DNA of 64,000 nt from contig CM039502.1 in the NCBI GenBank assembly GCA_022432975.1, forward strand, positions 74,543,497-74,607,496, written 5' to 3'. Position 1 is the stretch's first letter, and each line of letters opens with the position of its first letter. The position numbers and the translations under genes were made by a program. The notes beneath the pieces were generated by a model. That model had not been told where the DNA came from. It made no database searches and worked only from the letters and a program-made list of their open reading frames with translations. Positions 1 to 14,433 of this stretch are shown here, in pieces. The DNA is from Begonia masoniana. Taxonomy: Eukaryota; Streptophyta; Magnoliopsida; Cucurbitales; Begoniaceae.

Positions 1-3016
<3,016 letters not shown>

Positions 3017-3440
3017 ACTGAGGAATGCGAGCAAAGCTTTCAAGAACTAAAGCAAAGATTGATTTCAGCACCAGTACTCACTATACCATTTGAAACCGGG
3101 AAATTTGTGGTCTATAGTGATGCCTCAAAATATGGACTCGGATGTGTACTTATGCAAGAAGGAAAGGTTGTAGCCTATGCCTCCAGGCAACTAAAGGATC
3201 ATGAGAAGAATTATCCGACACATGATTTGGAGCTCGCAGCAGTAGTTCATGCACTAATGGAGACACTATCTATATGGAGAAAGATGTGAGATATACACCG
3301 ATCATAAGAGTTTGAAATATTTTCTAACGCAAAAAGATTTAAATATGAGACAGCGCAGATGGTTGGAGTTAGTAAAAGATTATGATTGTCAAATCATATA
3401 TCACCCTGGAAAGGCAAACGTGGTGGCAGACGCATTAAGT
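3017..3440 (+). pseudogene. gypsy pol: RNase H domain (broken)
   Basis: This continues the same pol. RNase H removes the RNA strand during reverse transcription. [10 protein letters not shown] supplies the first catalytic Asp, [12 protein letters not shown] the Glu, and NVVADALSR the late Asp. A frameshift and stop near 3287-3311 split the domain, so residues after WRKM resume in another frame as [16 protein letters not shown]. The preceding RT ends in a nonsense codon at 3014. Confidence 0.85.
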
Positions 3441-4850
3441 AGAATAGCTTCTTCAAGTTTTTCAACATTAACTCCGATTCCGAAAAAATTAATGGAAGAG
3501 ATGCAGAAATTTGACATTAAGATTGTACCTTCTGGATTGATTGAGAGATTATCTTCAATGACACTACAACCAAGCTTGATCGAACGAATTAAGGACAAGC
3601 AACATGACGATATTTTCTTAAATAAGATAAGAGATCAATTGAAAAGCGAGAATGTATCAGAATTCTCTATGTCGGAAGATGAAATTATTAAATTTAAGAA
3701 AAGATGGTGTATACCTGACGATATAGAATTAAAGAGAGTTATATTAAAGGAAGCACATTCAACTCCATACTCGGTACATCCTGGTGCAACCAAAATGTAT
3801 CAAGATTTGAAGCAGCATTATTGGTGGCGATGATTGAAATTAGATGTAGCCAAATTTGTTGAGAGGTGTCTTACATGTCAGCAAGTCAAAACAGAGCATC
3901 AACGACCTACTGGCATGTTACAACTATTATTTGTACCTGAGTGGAAATGGGAACATATCATGATGGATTTCGTAAGCGGACTCCCAAGATCAAATAAAAA
4001 TTTTGACTCGATTTGGGTGATAGTTGACAGGCTGACAAAATCAGCACATTTTATTCCTGTACGGACTACCTTTAACATGGATCAATATACTCAAATATAT
4101 ATTATGGACATCATCAGATTACACGGTACGCCTATCTCTATAGTTTCGGATCGAGATACTCGTTTCACGTCAAAGTTCTGGAAGAGTTTACAAAAAGCAA
4201 TGGGCACTCAGTTAAATTTCAGTACAGCCTTCCACCCTCAAATGGATGGGCAGTCAGAAAGAACGATTCAAATCTTGGAGGACATGTTAAGAGTTTGTGC
4301 TATCGATTTTCAAGGGAATTTGTGTAAAAATTTACCACTGGTAGAATTTTCTTATAACAATAGTTACCAGGCTTCAATTGGAATGTCGCCTTATGAAGCA
4401 CTTTATGGAAGAAATTGTAGATCTCCAGTACATTGGGATGAGGTTGGTGAAGACATTCTTGTTGGACCTGATATTTTGAGACAAACTACCGAGATTGTTA
4501 CTTTAATTAGAAAGAGAATTCTTGCAGCCCAAAGTAGACAGAAAAGCTATGCAGATCGAAGAAAGAGAAAATTGGAATTTGCTAAAGGTGATAAAATATT
4601 TTTGAAAGTTTCTCCAATGAGAGGTGTGATGCGGTTTGGAAAGAAAGGCAAATTAAGTCCAAGATACATTGCCCCATTTACAATCTCAGCAAGAATCGGA
4701 GAAATTGCTTATGAGCGGAATCTATCAGAGTCACTCAAGCAGGTTCACAACGTGTTTCATTTCTCGATGCTGAAGAAATACGTTCCAGATCCCTCACATA
4801 TTTTGCCGATGAGACCCGAAGAAATTGTGCTCAACCCTAACTTATCCTAA
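3441..4850 (+). pseudogene. gypsy pol: integrase (broken)
   Basis: Integrase inserts the cDNA into the chromosome. An N-terminal HHCC zinc-binding region is visible (AHS, VHPG, then CLTCQQVK), followed by the DDE core: Asp in MMDFVSGLP, Asp in VSDRDTRF and Glu in GQSERTIQILE. A TGA at 3831 interrupts the protein between the two His and the two Cys of the zinc site, at a position where Arg (CGA) is plausible. The stretch from 3834 to 4847 is then open for 338 codons, the longest frame left in this element. It ends at TAA (4848) just before the chromodomain. Confidence 0.88.
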
Positions 4851-5008
4851 GAAGATAGACCGATTCAGATTCTAGAATCAGAAGAAAGGGAGCTGCGGAA
4901 TAAGAAGGTCTGGCTTATAAGAGTTCTATGGAAGAATCGAAATATTGAGGAAGCAACTTGGCAAAAAGAAGAGGACATGAGGAATGCCTACTCAGAACTT
5001 TTCAGGTA
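4851..5008 (+). pseudogene. chromodomain-like C-terminus of gypsy pol
   Basis: Reading on in the same frame past the TAA at 4848 gives RPIQILESEERELRNKKVWL and then VLWKNRNIEEATWQKEEDM, ending at TAA (5006-5008). The pattern (PxxIL, charged RNK, V-x-W, EATW, ED/EEM) is that of the chromodomain at the end of chromoviral integrase, which targets insertion to chromatin carrying particular histone marks. Lineage assignment beyond chromovirus is inference. Confidence 0.75.
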
Positions 5009-5040
5009 ATTGTTTAAATTTCGAGGACGAAATTTATTTT

Positions 5041-5053
5041 AAAGAGGGAAGAT
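5041..5053 (+). other. polypurine tract of the gypsy element
   Basis: AAAGAGGGAAGAT directly precedes the TGTAACA start of the 3' LTR. The polypurine tract primes plus-strand DNA synthesis. The sequence just upstream (TTTCGAGGACGAAATTT) is the usual pre-tract block of this chromovirus group. Confidence 0.8.
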
Positions 5054-7628
5054 TGTAACATACCAATATTTTAATCCCAAATTAAGGAAACAAATCGAAC
5101 CCTAAATTGTAATTCTCCCCAAATTAGTGAAACCAAACCCTAAATTGCATTCAATAAGTAAATCCCCCAATTTTAGTCAAAACAAACCCTAATTTTAGAA
5201 GTTATTTTGGGATTTCTAACACAAAATCAGAAAATAATTTCCAAACCTCTATATACAAACGTTAAGGAAATAATCATAGGAAATTCCTTCCTAAACTGTT
5301 CGATGAATCTGATTAAATTGGAAGGCCAAATTCATATCAAACATCTAAGGAAAGTTTTATTTAAGAAAAATTTTCATAATTTTCCTATGAATTAAGCTGC
5401 CGATGAAGAGGAAATCGCTCAGTCCAAGCTTTTCTCTCTTCCTCGTGTTCTGTAAACCCGAAAAGGATTAGGAAGTTCTTACCGTGCCAAAGCTATCAAA
5501 CACGACCTCCGACCACCGCAACTTGCTCAGACTTGGCTGGAATCCTCAGTGGAAGCTTTTGCCCTGCTCTGAACATCGAACGTTCCTCCGGTGTTAGTCT
5601 CTCTCTCGGCCGAGCCACTCTTCGCGTTGGTAAATCTCTCTCTCGCGTTCGGTCTTTTGTTCTCGCTCTCCCTCTCTGTTTTCTCACTCTTTCGCACAGT
5701 CTCTCCCTCTCTCGCAGACTCTCGCAAGAAGGAGAAGGACAGGGGTTAGTTCTGAATTTCTGAACCAAACCAAACCTCCCAGCCCAATCTTTTAAGTTGA
5801 ATCGAACTAGTGACTGAACCGGCCCAAACCCAAACTGAATTTTTGGATCGTTAAGGACGCCTAATTGATCCAAAAATTTCATACAAGGATATTGGTAAAG
5901 AAATTTTATCCCTATTAATTTCAAAAATTATTTCAGGGTTAGTGTATAAATTTAAATATCTCTAATTTTTAGGCAAAGAAGATTATCCAACCTTCGCGAA
6001 AAAAAAAAAAAAAAATCATATTCCCTAATTGCTTGGAATCCAGGTAAGTGAAAGTATCACGTTTTTCAATATTTTAGCTTTGGCCCTAAATCACAAAATC
6101 TATATTATTTTATTACAATTTTATTTTATATTTCTGATATTTGTGCACGCATTTAGACATTAACGTAGAATTGTTTTAAAAAGATATAATTTGATAGGAC
6201 ATTTGTATATGTATGAAAAAGATGGAATTGATGAAAAGTATGTGCTTTTTGATCGACAGTTGGAACAAGTTCTAACTAGAGGTGATGATTGGAACAAGTT
6301 TCAACTAGATGTGATATTTGACCGACGATTGGAATAAGTTGTAACTATAGGTGATGATTGGAATAAGTTCCAACTAGATGTGATATTTGACCGACGGTTG
6401 GAACAAGTTCTAACTAGAGGTGATGATTGGAACAAGTTCCAACTAGATGTGATATTTGGCCGACGGTTGGAACAAGTATAACTAGAGGTGATGTTTGAAC
6501 GAAGGTTGGAACAAGTTCTAACTAGAGGTGATGTTTGAACGAAGATTGGAACAAGTTCTCAAGTTCTAACTAGAGGTGATGTTTGACCGAAGATTGGAAC
6601 AAGTTCTAACTAGAGGTGATGATTGGAACAAGTTCTAACTAGAGGTGATGATTGGAACAAGTTCTAACTAGAGGTGATGTTTGACCGAAGATTGGAACAA
6701 GTTCTAACTAGAGGTGATGATTGGAACAAGTTCTAACTAGAGGTGATGATTGGAACAAGTTCTAACTAGAGGTGATGATTGGAACAAGTTCTAACTAGAG
6801 GTGATGATTGGAACAAGTTCTAACTAGAGGTGATGATTGGAACAAGTTCTAACTAGAGGTGATGATTGGAACAAGTTCTAACTAGAGGTGATGATTGGAA
6901 CAAGTTCTAACTAGAGGTGATGATTGGAACAAGTTCTAACTAGAGGTGATGATTGGAACAAGTTCTAACTAGAGGTGATGATTGGAACAAGTTCTAACTA
7001 GAGGTGATGATTGGAACAAGTTCTAACTAGAGGTGATGATTGGAACAAGTTCTAACTAGAGGTGATGATTGGAACAAGTTCTAACTAGAGGTGATGATTG
7101 GAACAAGTTCTAACTAGAGGTGATGATTGGAACAAGTTCTAACTAGAGGTGATGATTGGAACAAGTTCTAACTAGAGGTGATGATTGGAACAAGTTCTAA
7201 CTAGAGGTGATGATTGGAACAAGTTCTAACTAGAGGTGATGATTGGAACAAGTTCTAACTAGAGGTGATGATTGGAACAAGTTCTAACTAGAGGTGATGA
7301 TTGGAACAAGTTCTAACTAGAGGTGATGATTGGAACAAGTTCTAACTAGAGGTGATGATTGGAACAAGTTCTAACTAGAGGTGATGTTTGACCGAAGATT
7401 GGAACAAGTTCTAACTAGAGGTGATGATTGGAACAAGTTCTAACTAGAGGTGATGATTGGAACAAGTTCTAACTAGAGGTGATGATTGGAACAAGTTCTA
7501 ACTAGAGGTGATGTTTGACCGAAGATTGGAACAAGTTCTAACTAGAGGTGATGTTTGACATCAATTTGGGAAAATTTTAGAGTTTTCAAATTAGGAAAAA
7601 ATTCAAATTAAACTTTGGGGTCGTCACA
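5054..7628 (+). repeat. 3' LTR of the gypsy element (2,575 bp, enlarged by a minisatellite)
   Basis: The LTR begins TGTAACATACC after the polypurine tract and ends GGTCGTCACA, giving TG...CA ends. A TATA-like CTATATAC lies near 5248. A T/C-rich stretch (5580-5725) and a tract rich in AACC/CCAAAC words (5760-5850) follow. About half of its length is the tandem array at 6250-7560. Its second half (GTAAGTGAAA, then ATCACGTTTT, then GGCCCTA) matches the solo LTR at 30240-35291, so the two are related families. ORFs inside it are not genes. Confidence 0.8.
6250..7560 (+). repeat. Minisatellite in the gypsy LTR (29-bp and 40-bp units)
   Basis: The basic unit is 29 bp, TGATGATTGG + AACAAGTTCT + AACTAGAGG. 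A 40-bp variant adds an 11-bp block (about TTTGACCGAAG) at the ATG/ATTGG junction. From 6250 to about 6480 the units alternate (29+40 = 69 bp) and are diverged, with AACTAGATG and GACCGACGG forms. From about 6740 to 7380 the array is almost pure 29-mers, roughly 22 copies. A few 40-mers reappear at about 7381, 7510 and 7545. This is a tandem repeat, not a CRISPR array: there are no unique spacers and the host is eukaryotic. Confidence 0.95.
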
Positions 7629-8204
7629 AAGAGTGTGGATGAAAAGGCATGTTACGTGGATTTAGCAATAATAAGCAAATCAAATTCAATAAAATTGTGA
7701 GAAAGACTGAGATATTTGTTAATTGTAGTGGTTGGAGTCATGTTTTTATTCTTTATTTTTGAATTAATTATGTAATTAAATTTTATTTCTTTATTTATTT
7801 TTAACCAATTTTACCTTGTGAGAACATTTAAAGGCATACGCATATCTTGGAAAGATAGGTATGAGTAGGGTGGCATTAATTGACTCTTGGTTTGTAGTAA
7901 TTATAGCATATTAAAAAGAAAAGTGTGTGTGAAATGTAAGCAAAGATGGTCGTTTAAAGCAGATGAGTTCTCACATGGTGATTGGAGAATGACAAGTCTT
8001 AGACATGCAACTTCATGAAATATCGGTGAAGATGGAAATATTTCTGAAAATCTTCTCTAATACCCTGCTCTGGGATTGTCATTATTGAAAAGTAGATCGA
8101 GTGTTTTTAATCTACATGAAGAGCGTTTACTTGCAATAGATCTCTTATCTATTCTCAGAGTTGTGTTTGGAGAAAACTGATGTAATATTTGGTTTTGGGA
8201 AGAC
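7629..8204. other. Intergenic spacer between gypsy LTR and copia element A
   Basis: AT-rich sequence with no convincing ORF. The last 60 bases before element A (about 8140-8209) translate in one frame to a short stretch that reads through the element A target site into 21215 onward. It weakly resembles an upstream part of DGD1, which would mean element A landed in that gene copy. This is only a suspicion. Confidence 0.5.
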
Positions 8205-8209
8205 GTCAC

Positions 8210-8719
8210 TGTAGGATTCAATGAAAATAACCAAATTAAATGAATCCAGAATAAAATCTAAAACTGAAAAGAGCGAGAGCCCAGTTCTTGATCGATACAT
8301 CAGAAATTCTACAAGCGAATCGTTAAAGCTAGAAGGACATACCCGGATCCATTGATTGAATGCAAAATACCATAGATCGGGTACGTAGATCTTCCGATTC
8401 GACAATCACCCTCTCTAATGTCTCTCTAGAATGATGGCGGTTCTAAGGAGGCAAAGGGTTCAATTGAGAATTGGAGACCATAACCCTATATTAAACCTAA
8501 TTGGGTAATTTACCAGTTTGCCCATCACAAATTGGTAAATTACCCCTGATTTTTTTACACATTATAATATATTCATATTATATTTACTATACTCTAAAGT
8601 CCATTAAGACTATATTAAATCACTTTAATATGGACTTAAACTTGATGATAACATAATGTATAATTTATAGTTTAACAATTTAGATCCAAATAGAATTATA
8701 AGTCCTTATAATTCTAACA
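8210..8719 (-). repeat. 3' LTR of element A (510 bp)
   Basis: On the minus strand it runs TGTTAGAATTATAAGG ... GAATCCTACA. The adjoining ATCTCCCACTTGG (8720-8732) is the complement of the polypurine tract. The other copy is 14345-14433 plus 20794-21214, also 510 bp in total once element B and its extra target copy are removed. Confidence 0.92.
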
Positions 8720-9143
8720 ATCTCCCACTTGGATCAAATTATAAACTAATCAATTACACATTATAATCTTATCCTTATGATATCAAATTTTGTTATCATC
8801 TAAACAGAGTATACTCTAACAATATCGCCCATCAATTATATCAAATGCAGAACCAAAGCGGCTTTCGTCACATTTATCGTAACTAAACCTATCAATGATC
8901 ACAAACACCAACATAACCAAATGACACAGATCAAATATGGATGTGTAGCATGGAAATTACATGTGATGTGATTTAACATGGCTATTTCCAATTGGTCCAA
9001 CTAAAACTTTATTGAGATCATTAAAACTCAAATATCAGAGTGAATTAAATGAATACCTCATAAAATGAATACTGCAATAACCAAAATATTCATTACAAAT
9101 ATCTATAGAATAGAATCACATAAAAACAAATGACAGACTCTCA

Positions 9144-10993
9144 CTAAACTTCAATATCTCTAAGAGATACAACCCCCATATGAGCAACATGTTCGTGAAA
9201 GACCTTGGGTCGTAATCCCTTAGTTAGCAGATCTGCAATCATGAAGTCTGTTTCAATGTGATCTATAGATATTTGACCACTCTGAACTCTTTCCTTTACA
9301 ACAAGAAACTTGATGTCTACAAACTTAGACTTTGAGAAGCTCCTGTTGTTGTTTGAGAACATCACAGCTGACTAATTGTCACATAAAATCCGAAGTGGTC
9401 TTTCAATACCATTCGAGATTCGCAATCCCGCGACAAAGTTACTCAGCCATAATGCGTGATTGGATGCCTCATAACATGCTATAAACTCAGCTGCCATAGT
9501 AGAAGAGGTCGTAAGTCTCTGTTTGCCACTCTTCCAGGAGATAGCTCCTCCAGCTAAAAGGAAAATATAGCCCGATATTGACTTCAAGTCATCTTGGCAT
9601 CAAGCAAAATCAGAATCAGTATACCCAATGATCTCGAGCTGATCTGATTTCTTGTATGTGAGCATGTACTCTTTGGTTCTCTGTAAGTATCTGAGTACCC
9701 TTTTTACAGCCTTCCAATGATCCAATCCAGGATTACTCAAGTATCTACCCAACATGCCAACTATGTACGCAATATCCGGACGCGTGCATACTTGAGCATA
9801 CATTAAGCTTCCTACTGCCGAAGCATAAGGAATCTTTTGCATTTCTTTGACTTCAAAGTCACTTGAAGGGCATTGATTTTTATTTATTTTATCTCCTTTG
9901 GCAACAAGGGTATCTCCTGGTTTACATTCTTGCATGCCAAATCTTTTTAAAACCTTCTTGATATAGCTCTTTTGTGATAATCCAAGTATACCTCGACAAC
10001 GATCTCGGTATATTTGAATTCCTAATACAAAAGAGGCGTCACCAAGATCTTTCATTTCAAATTTCTTTGAAAGAAAGTTCTTGGTGTCGTGCAACAAGCC
10101 TATATCATTGCATGTTAATAATATGTCATCGACATATAAAACCAGAAACATCATTTTATTCCCATTTAATTTGTGGTATACACAATCATCAACTTTATTT
10201 GCCTCAAAACCATATGAGGTGACTGCTTGATGAAATTTGTAATACCATTGACGGGAAGCTTGTTTTAGCCCGTAGATGGATTTCTTTAATTTGCAAACTA
10301 AGTTCTTTGTTTTATCCAAATCAAAAAAATCGGTTGCACCATATAGATCGTTTCATCAATGTCACCATTGAGAAATGTCGTCTTTACATCCATCTGATGT
10401 AGCTCTAAATCAAAATGAGCTACTAGTGCCATTATAGTTCTAAAGGAATCTTTCGTAGATACCAGAGAGAAAGTTTCCTTGTAGTCAATGCCTTCTCTTT
10501 AAGTAAAACCTTTAGCAACAAGACGTGCTTTGAATCTCTCAATGTTACCTTTTGAATCCCTTTTGGATTTAAAAATCCATTTACAACCGACGGGTTTCAA
10601 ACCTGCAGGTAACGGGACGAGATCCCAAACGTCATTGTCCTTCATGGACTTTAACTCTTCATTCATGGCATCAGTCCACTTTTGAGAATCAGAACTCTTA
10701 ATGGCTTGGTTGAAAGTGACAGGGTCATCTTCTACCTCACCAAGTTCCTCATGTTCTTGTAGGAATACAATGTAATCATCCGAAATCGTACTCCTTCTCT
10801 CTCTAGTGGACCTCCGTAATGGCATATTTTCTTGAGGCTGTTGAGTTCGTTTTTCGGGAATGGCTTCCTGAAGAGGTTCAGGAAGTGATTCAACATTATT
10901 TTTTTCATTATCCACTTGATCGAAGTCAAGGGAAACCAAAGGAAGAGGAACAACTTCCTCCTCAAAGACAATGTCTTCCTTATCTCCCCTCAT
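9144..10993 (-). pseudogene. Element A pol: RT and RNase H (broken)
   Basis: Reading on the minus strand, 10993-10502 gives the linker and the start of RT, with a GCKWIFKSKRD block and ARLVAKGFT before a TAA at 10499. RT continues from 10319 with LYGLKQASRQWYYKF-type residues and the catalytic LYVDDILLT. RNase H follows with [26 protein letters not shown] and ADLLTKGL. Breaks are TAA at 10499, a frameshift at a run of seven T (element sense, near 10325), TGA at 9600 and TAG at 9372. Two are consistent with Gln codons mutated to stops. No functional RT can come from this copy. Confidence 0.88.
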
Positions 10994-11787
10994 AAACTCT
11001 ACATCCTCAAAAAATCGGGCATTTTTCGTTTCAAAGAATGTCTTTACAGTGGGATCATAAAATTTTGTACCCCCTTGACCGTTCAGGATACCCTATAAAA
11101 TAACAACTAACAGTCCTAGAGTCCAGTTTCTTTTCATTGGGCCTATAAGGCCTTACCTCAGCTGGACACCCCCACATGTGTAAGTGTTTAAGAACGGGTT
11201 TTCGGCCCATTCAACACTCATGTGGGATTTTGTTAGCCGTCGCCTTAGTAGGTACCCTGTTAAGGATATAAGCTGCGGTCTTTAGTGCTTCACCCCAGAG
11301 GGATTCTGGTAAGGTCGAATGAGCAATCATGCTCCTTACCATGTCCTTAAGCGTTCTGTTCTGTCTCTCAGCAACACCATTCATGTTAGGCGAACCCGAC
11401 ATGGTATACTGAGAAACAATGCCACACTCCTCTAAGTATTTAGCAAATGGTCCTGGACGTTGTTCACCTGACCCGTCATACCGACCATAGTATTCCCTAC
11501 CACGATCAGATCTGACAACCTTAATCTTTTTATCAAGCTGATTTTCCACCTTAGCTTTAAAGGCTTTGAACACGTCCAAAGATTGAGACTTCTCATGAAT
11601 GAGATATAGATAGCCATAACGCGAGTAATCGTCAATGAATGATATGAAATAATGTTGACCATTCCAAGATGTCGTAGGGAAAGGTCCACAAATATCTGTA
11701 TGTATCAATTCAAGGACTTCTGCAGCTCGGTTAGCTTATAATCTCTTTACACTTGTTTGTTTCCCTTTAATACAACTGACACAAACC
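10994..11787 (-). pseudogene. Element A integrase (broken)
   Basis: The DDE integrase core is recognisable on the minus strand: IHTDICGPF (first Asp), [11 protein letters not shown] (second Asp) and [14 protein letters not shown] (Glu). The protease/pre-integrase frame ends at 11788, the zinc-finger region lies between about 11709 and 11787 in shifted frames, and the core is open for 165 codons (11708-11211). From 11210 to 10994 the downstream part continues in other frames (KHLHMWGCPAEV-like, GYPE-like, NARFFED-like). Several indels are therefore needed to explain it. Confidence 0.83.
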
Positions 11788-13140
11788 TCAGTCAGTCATA
11801 TCAAGAGGGCCCAAGATTTCGTCTGACACAAGCTTTTCAATTCTCTTTTGAGAGATGTGACCTAAACGCTTGTGCCATAACGAAGCTGAATCATTATTAG
11901 TTAATTTACGTTTTGTACCTCTTGAATCAGTATGCAAGGTTTCATTAAATGAAGTTATGGTTTCTAGCATATATAGATTGTCATAAACAGATAAAAATCC
12001 AGAACCCATTATATTTGAATTTAATGATAAACTGAATTTTCCATTTTCAAATGAACAAGAATAACCAGATTTGTCCAATGCAGAAGTAGAAATTAAATTC
12101 TGTCTAAAAGACGGTACAACAAAAGTATCATTTAAATCCAAAAATTGTTCAGATTTTAATAACAATCTAAAATCTCTGATGGCTTCAACTTCAACTGATT
12201 TGTCATCGCCCACAAAGATGAATCTTTCAGCATCATTCGGCTTTCGGCAACTCAGGCAACCCTGCATATACAAACTAATGTGAGTGGTAGCACCTGAATC
12301 TGACCACCACGTATGTCTAGATACAAAAACTAAATTAATCTCAGAACAAACAAGGTTGAGAAGTGTACCTTTCTTCACGCGCCATGCGTGATACTTGGCA
12401 CAATCTTTCTTTTGGTGTCCTTCTCCATTACAGAAGAAACAACTGAAGCCCTTAGACTTCTTTTGTTTCAACTTAGAAGAAGCACCAATAGCTTCCTTCT
12501 TCCTTTTCTTTCCTTTATCTTTGGAAGATGATGTCAAATGAGAACTTTCTGTCCGATCATACTTAATCCTCTCTTCCTCTTTGACACAATGAGATATTAA
12601 TTCATTAAGTGTCCACTTATCCTTCTGGTAGTTATAACTAATCTTAAACTGCCCAAATTGAGGAGGAAGAGAAATCAAGACTAAGTGAACAAGCATGTCA
12701 TCAGACAGCTCTAACTTAAGTTCCTTAAGTCTTGAAGCAAGATGAGACATTTCCATTATGTACTCCCTGATATTCCCCTTTCCATTATACTTGAGTGAGA
12801 CAAGCTTAGCTAAAAGCGTGCTTGTCTCAGCCTTCTCGTTTTTCTCAAAACGTTTGTCAAGTTCTGCAAGGAATGTTTTGGCATCCGTATGTTCCGACAT
12901 ATTGCCCCGAAATGCTTCTGGAATGGTGCGCTTCATGATCATTAGACTTACACGATTCGAACGCTCCCACTTTTCCAGCTCCCTTTTATCATCAAGGGTA
13001 CTTGATGCTGAAAGAGGTCGGAAGCGTGCGACCCTAAGTGCAATATCAAGATCCATGCACCCAAGAACAATCATCACGTTCTCTTTCCAGACTTTATAGT
13101 TGGTCTCGTTAAGCATAGGAACTGCATTAACGTTACTCAT
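11788..13140 (-). CDS. Element A gag-protease ORF (450 aa)
   Basis: An open frame from ATG at 13140. Residues 1-200 form a plant copia Gag (LNETNYKVWKENV near the start), which makes the virus-like particle. The zinc knuckle CFFCNGEGHQKKDC (residues 234-247) binds the element RNA. The aspartic protease signature DSGATTH follows (Asp near 281), then the pre-integrase box LWHKRLGHIS. The frame stops at 11788 where integrase should continue, so the polyprotein is cut. Closely similar in layout to element B but clearly a different family. Confidence 0.85.
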   Translation of the reverse strand: MSNVNAVPMLNETNYKVWKENVMIVLGCMDLDIALRVARFRPLSASSTLDDKRELEKWERSNRVSLMIMKRTIPEAFRGNMSEHTDAKTFLAELDKRFEKNEKAETSTLLAKLVSLKYNGKGNIREYIMEMSHLASRLKELKLELSDDMLVHLVLISLPPQFGQFKISYNYQKDKWTLNELISHCVKEEERIKYDRTESSHLTSSSKDKGKKRKKEAIGASSKLKQKKSKGFSCFFCNGEGHQKKDCAKYHAWRVKKGTLLNLVCSEINLVFVSRHTWWSDSGATTHISLYMQGCLSCRKPNDAERFIFVGDDKSVEVEAIRDFRLLLKSEQFLDLNDTFVVPSFRQNLISTSALDKSGYSCSFENGKFSLSLNSNIMGSGFLSVYDNLYMLETITSFNETLHTDSRGTKRKLTNNDSASLWHKRLGHISQKRIEKLVSDEILGPLDMTD

Positions 13141-14330
13141 TATACTTGAGATGTTAACTGTAACAACAGAGAAAATGAAACAACATTAGCTCACGAATTA
13201 ATATGCATATACATGACAATGATATAACTCAAAATGTAGTGCATCCATCAACAAGAAACCGGCACAACATTACCACTTAGTCTTTTGACTAAAAGTGTTA
13301 ACTTGTAATTGGTAACTTGGTCCAGTATATAAACATTGACAATAAGACCTGTCAAACAATGAACTCATCGTTGGACAAGTTCAATGTTCACATGACAGCC
13401 TAATAATTGTCACATGTTTTAATACTGCTAACAAGCTATGCAACTGTACAAACATCAACCTTCCTTTGGGCTGATCGAAATTCATACAATGTCATGTCTC
13501 ATGCCCAACATATAAAAATAGAATAATTACAGCAAGATAGGCTAATTTTATAGCATGTTACCCAACCATCCTATTTAACAATATAAGACTTATTAAAATT
13601 GCACAAAAAAGAGTTAAGAAAATTCATATACATACATATTTAATAGCTAGGCAACCATATTAGTTAATCAGTAAACCAAATGATCAACTAACCTAGTATG
13701 GAAGGTTCAAATCAGCCAAAAATGGACAAAAACAGGGCGAAACGGGGTGAACCGAGCCCTGAATTGTCCAGAAACAGTCATTAAAAAGACCCAAAGTAGC
13801 CGAACCAAAGTGAACCGGGGCCCATTTAACCAAATGGATCAGTCAATTTTTTTTTTTTGTCGAACCGGATCAGACTGAACCGAACCGGACCAAACCGAAC
13901 CAAACCGGTCTGGGTTGAACCAACCAAGGAACCAGTTCGAACCATAACCGAACCGAGTTGGTTTGGTCCGAGTGGGTCCGAACCCAAATGATTTGGTCCG
14001 ATTTGGACCAAACCTAACCCAATCAGACCGAATCGGCCCAAACCACCGGAGAAGGGCTGCAAACCAGCAATGAAAATCGCCGGAATCTCACCGATTCTGA
14101 CGGATTTTCACCCCAAAATTGTCCGATTTATCAAAATAATGATAGATCGGGCAATAAACCTTAACATGTATCAACAAAAAACCAATTTTAAGGCATCAAA
14201 ACATGCATTCTAGCGGAATTAGATGCAAAAATATAGCCCTAAAAAATAATTCTGAAAATTAAAAAAAAAAAATTGATGCTTAATTCGATTTCAAGCCAAA
14301 AAATCGATTAGTTGTAGTCTAACGTAATCT
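13141..14330 (-). other. 5' leader of element A
   Basis: Untranslated leader between the primer site and gag. No convincing gene. It includes a 250-base tract at about 13735-14050 built from AACCGGACC/CCAAACC-type words; the 78-codon ORF within it is a by-product of that composition. Confidence 0.6.
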
Positions 14331-14342
14331 GCTCTGATACCA
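14331..14342 (-). other. Primer-binding site of element A
   Basis: GCTCTGATACCA on the plus strand is the complement of TGGTATCAGAGC, the site for initiator-Met tRNA used by plant copia elements. It lies two bases from the LTR edge at 14345. Confidence 0.9.
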
Positions 14343-14344
14343 AT

Positions 14345-14433
14345 TATAGGATTCAATAAAAATAACCAAATTAAATGAATCCAAAATAAATTCTAAAACT
14401 GAAAAGATCGAGAGCCCAGTTCTTGATCGATAC
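14345..14433 (-). repeat. 5' LTR of element A, first fragment
   Basis: Matches 8210-8298 of the other LTR nearly base for base. Its outermost bases are TATAGG where the partner has TGTAGG. It is cut at GATAC (14429-14433) by element B and resumes at 20789. Confidence 0.9.

Noticed and set aside
5496..5924. ORFs on both strands in the CT-rich part of the gypsy LTR
   Set aside because: Low-complexity Ser/Arg/Leu-rich translations in overlapping frames inside a non-coding LTR.
6250..7560. Regular repeat array that could be mistaken for a CRISPR array
   Set aside because: Units are directly adjacent without unique spacers, lie in a plant LTR, and differ by an internal 11-bp block.
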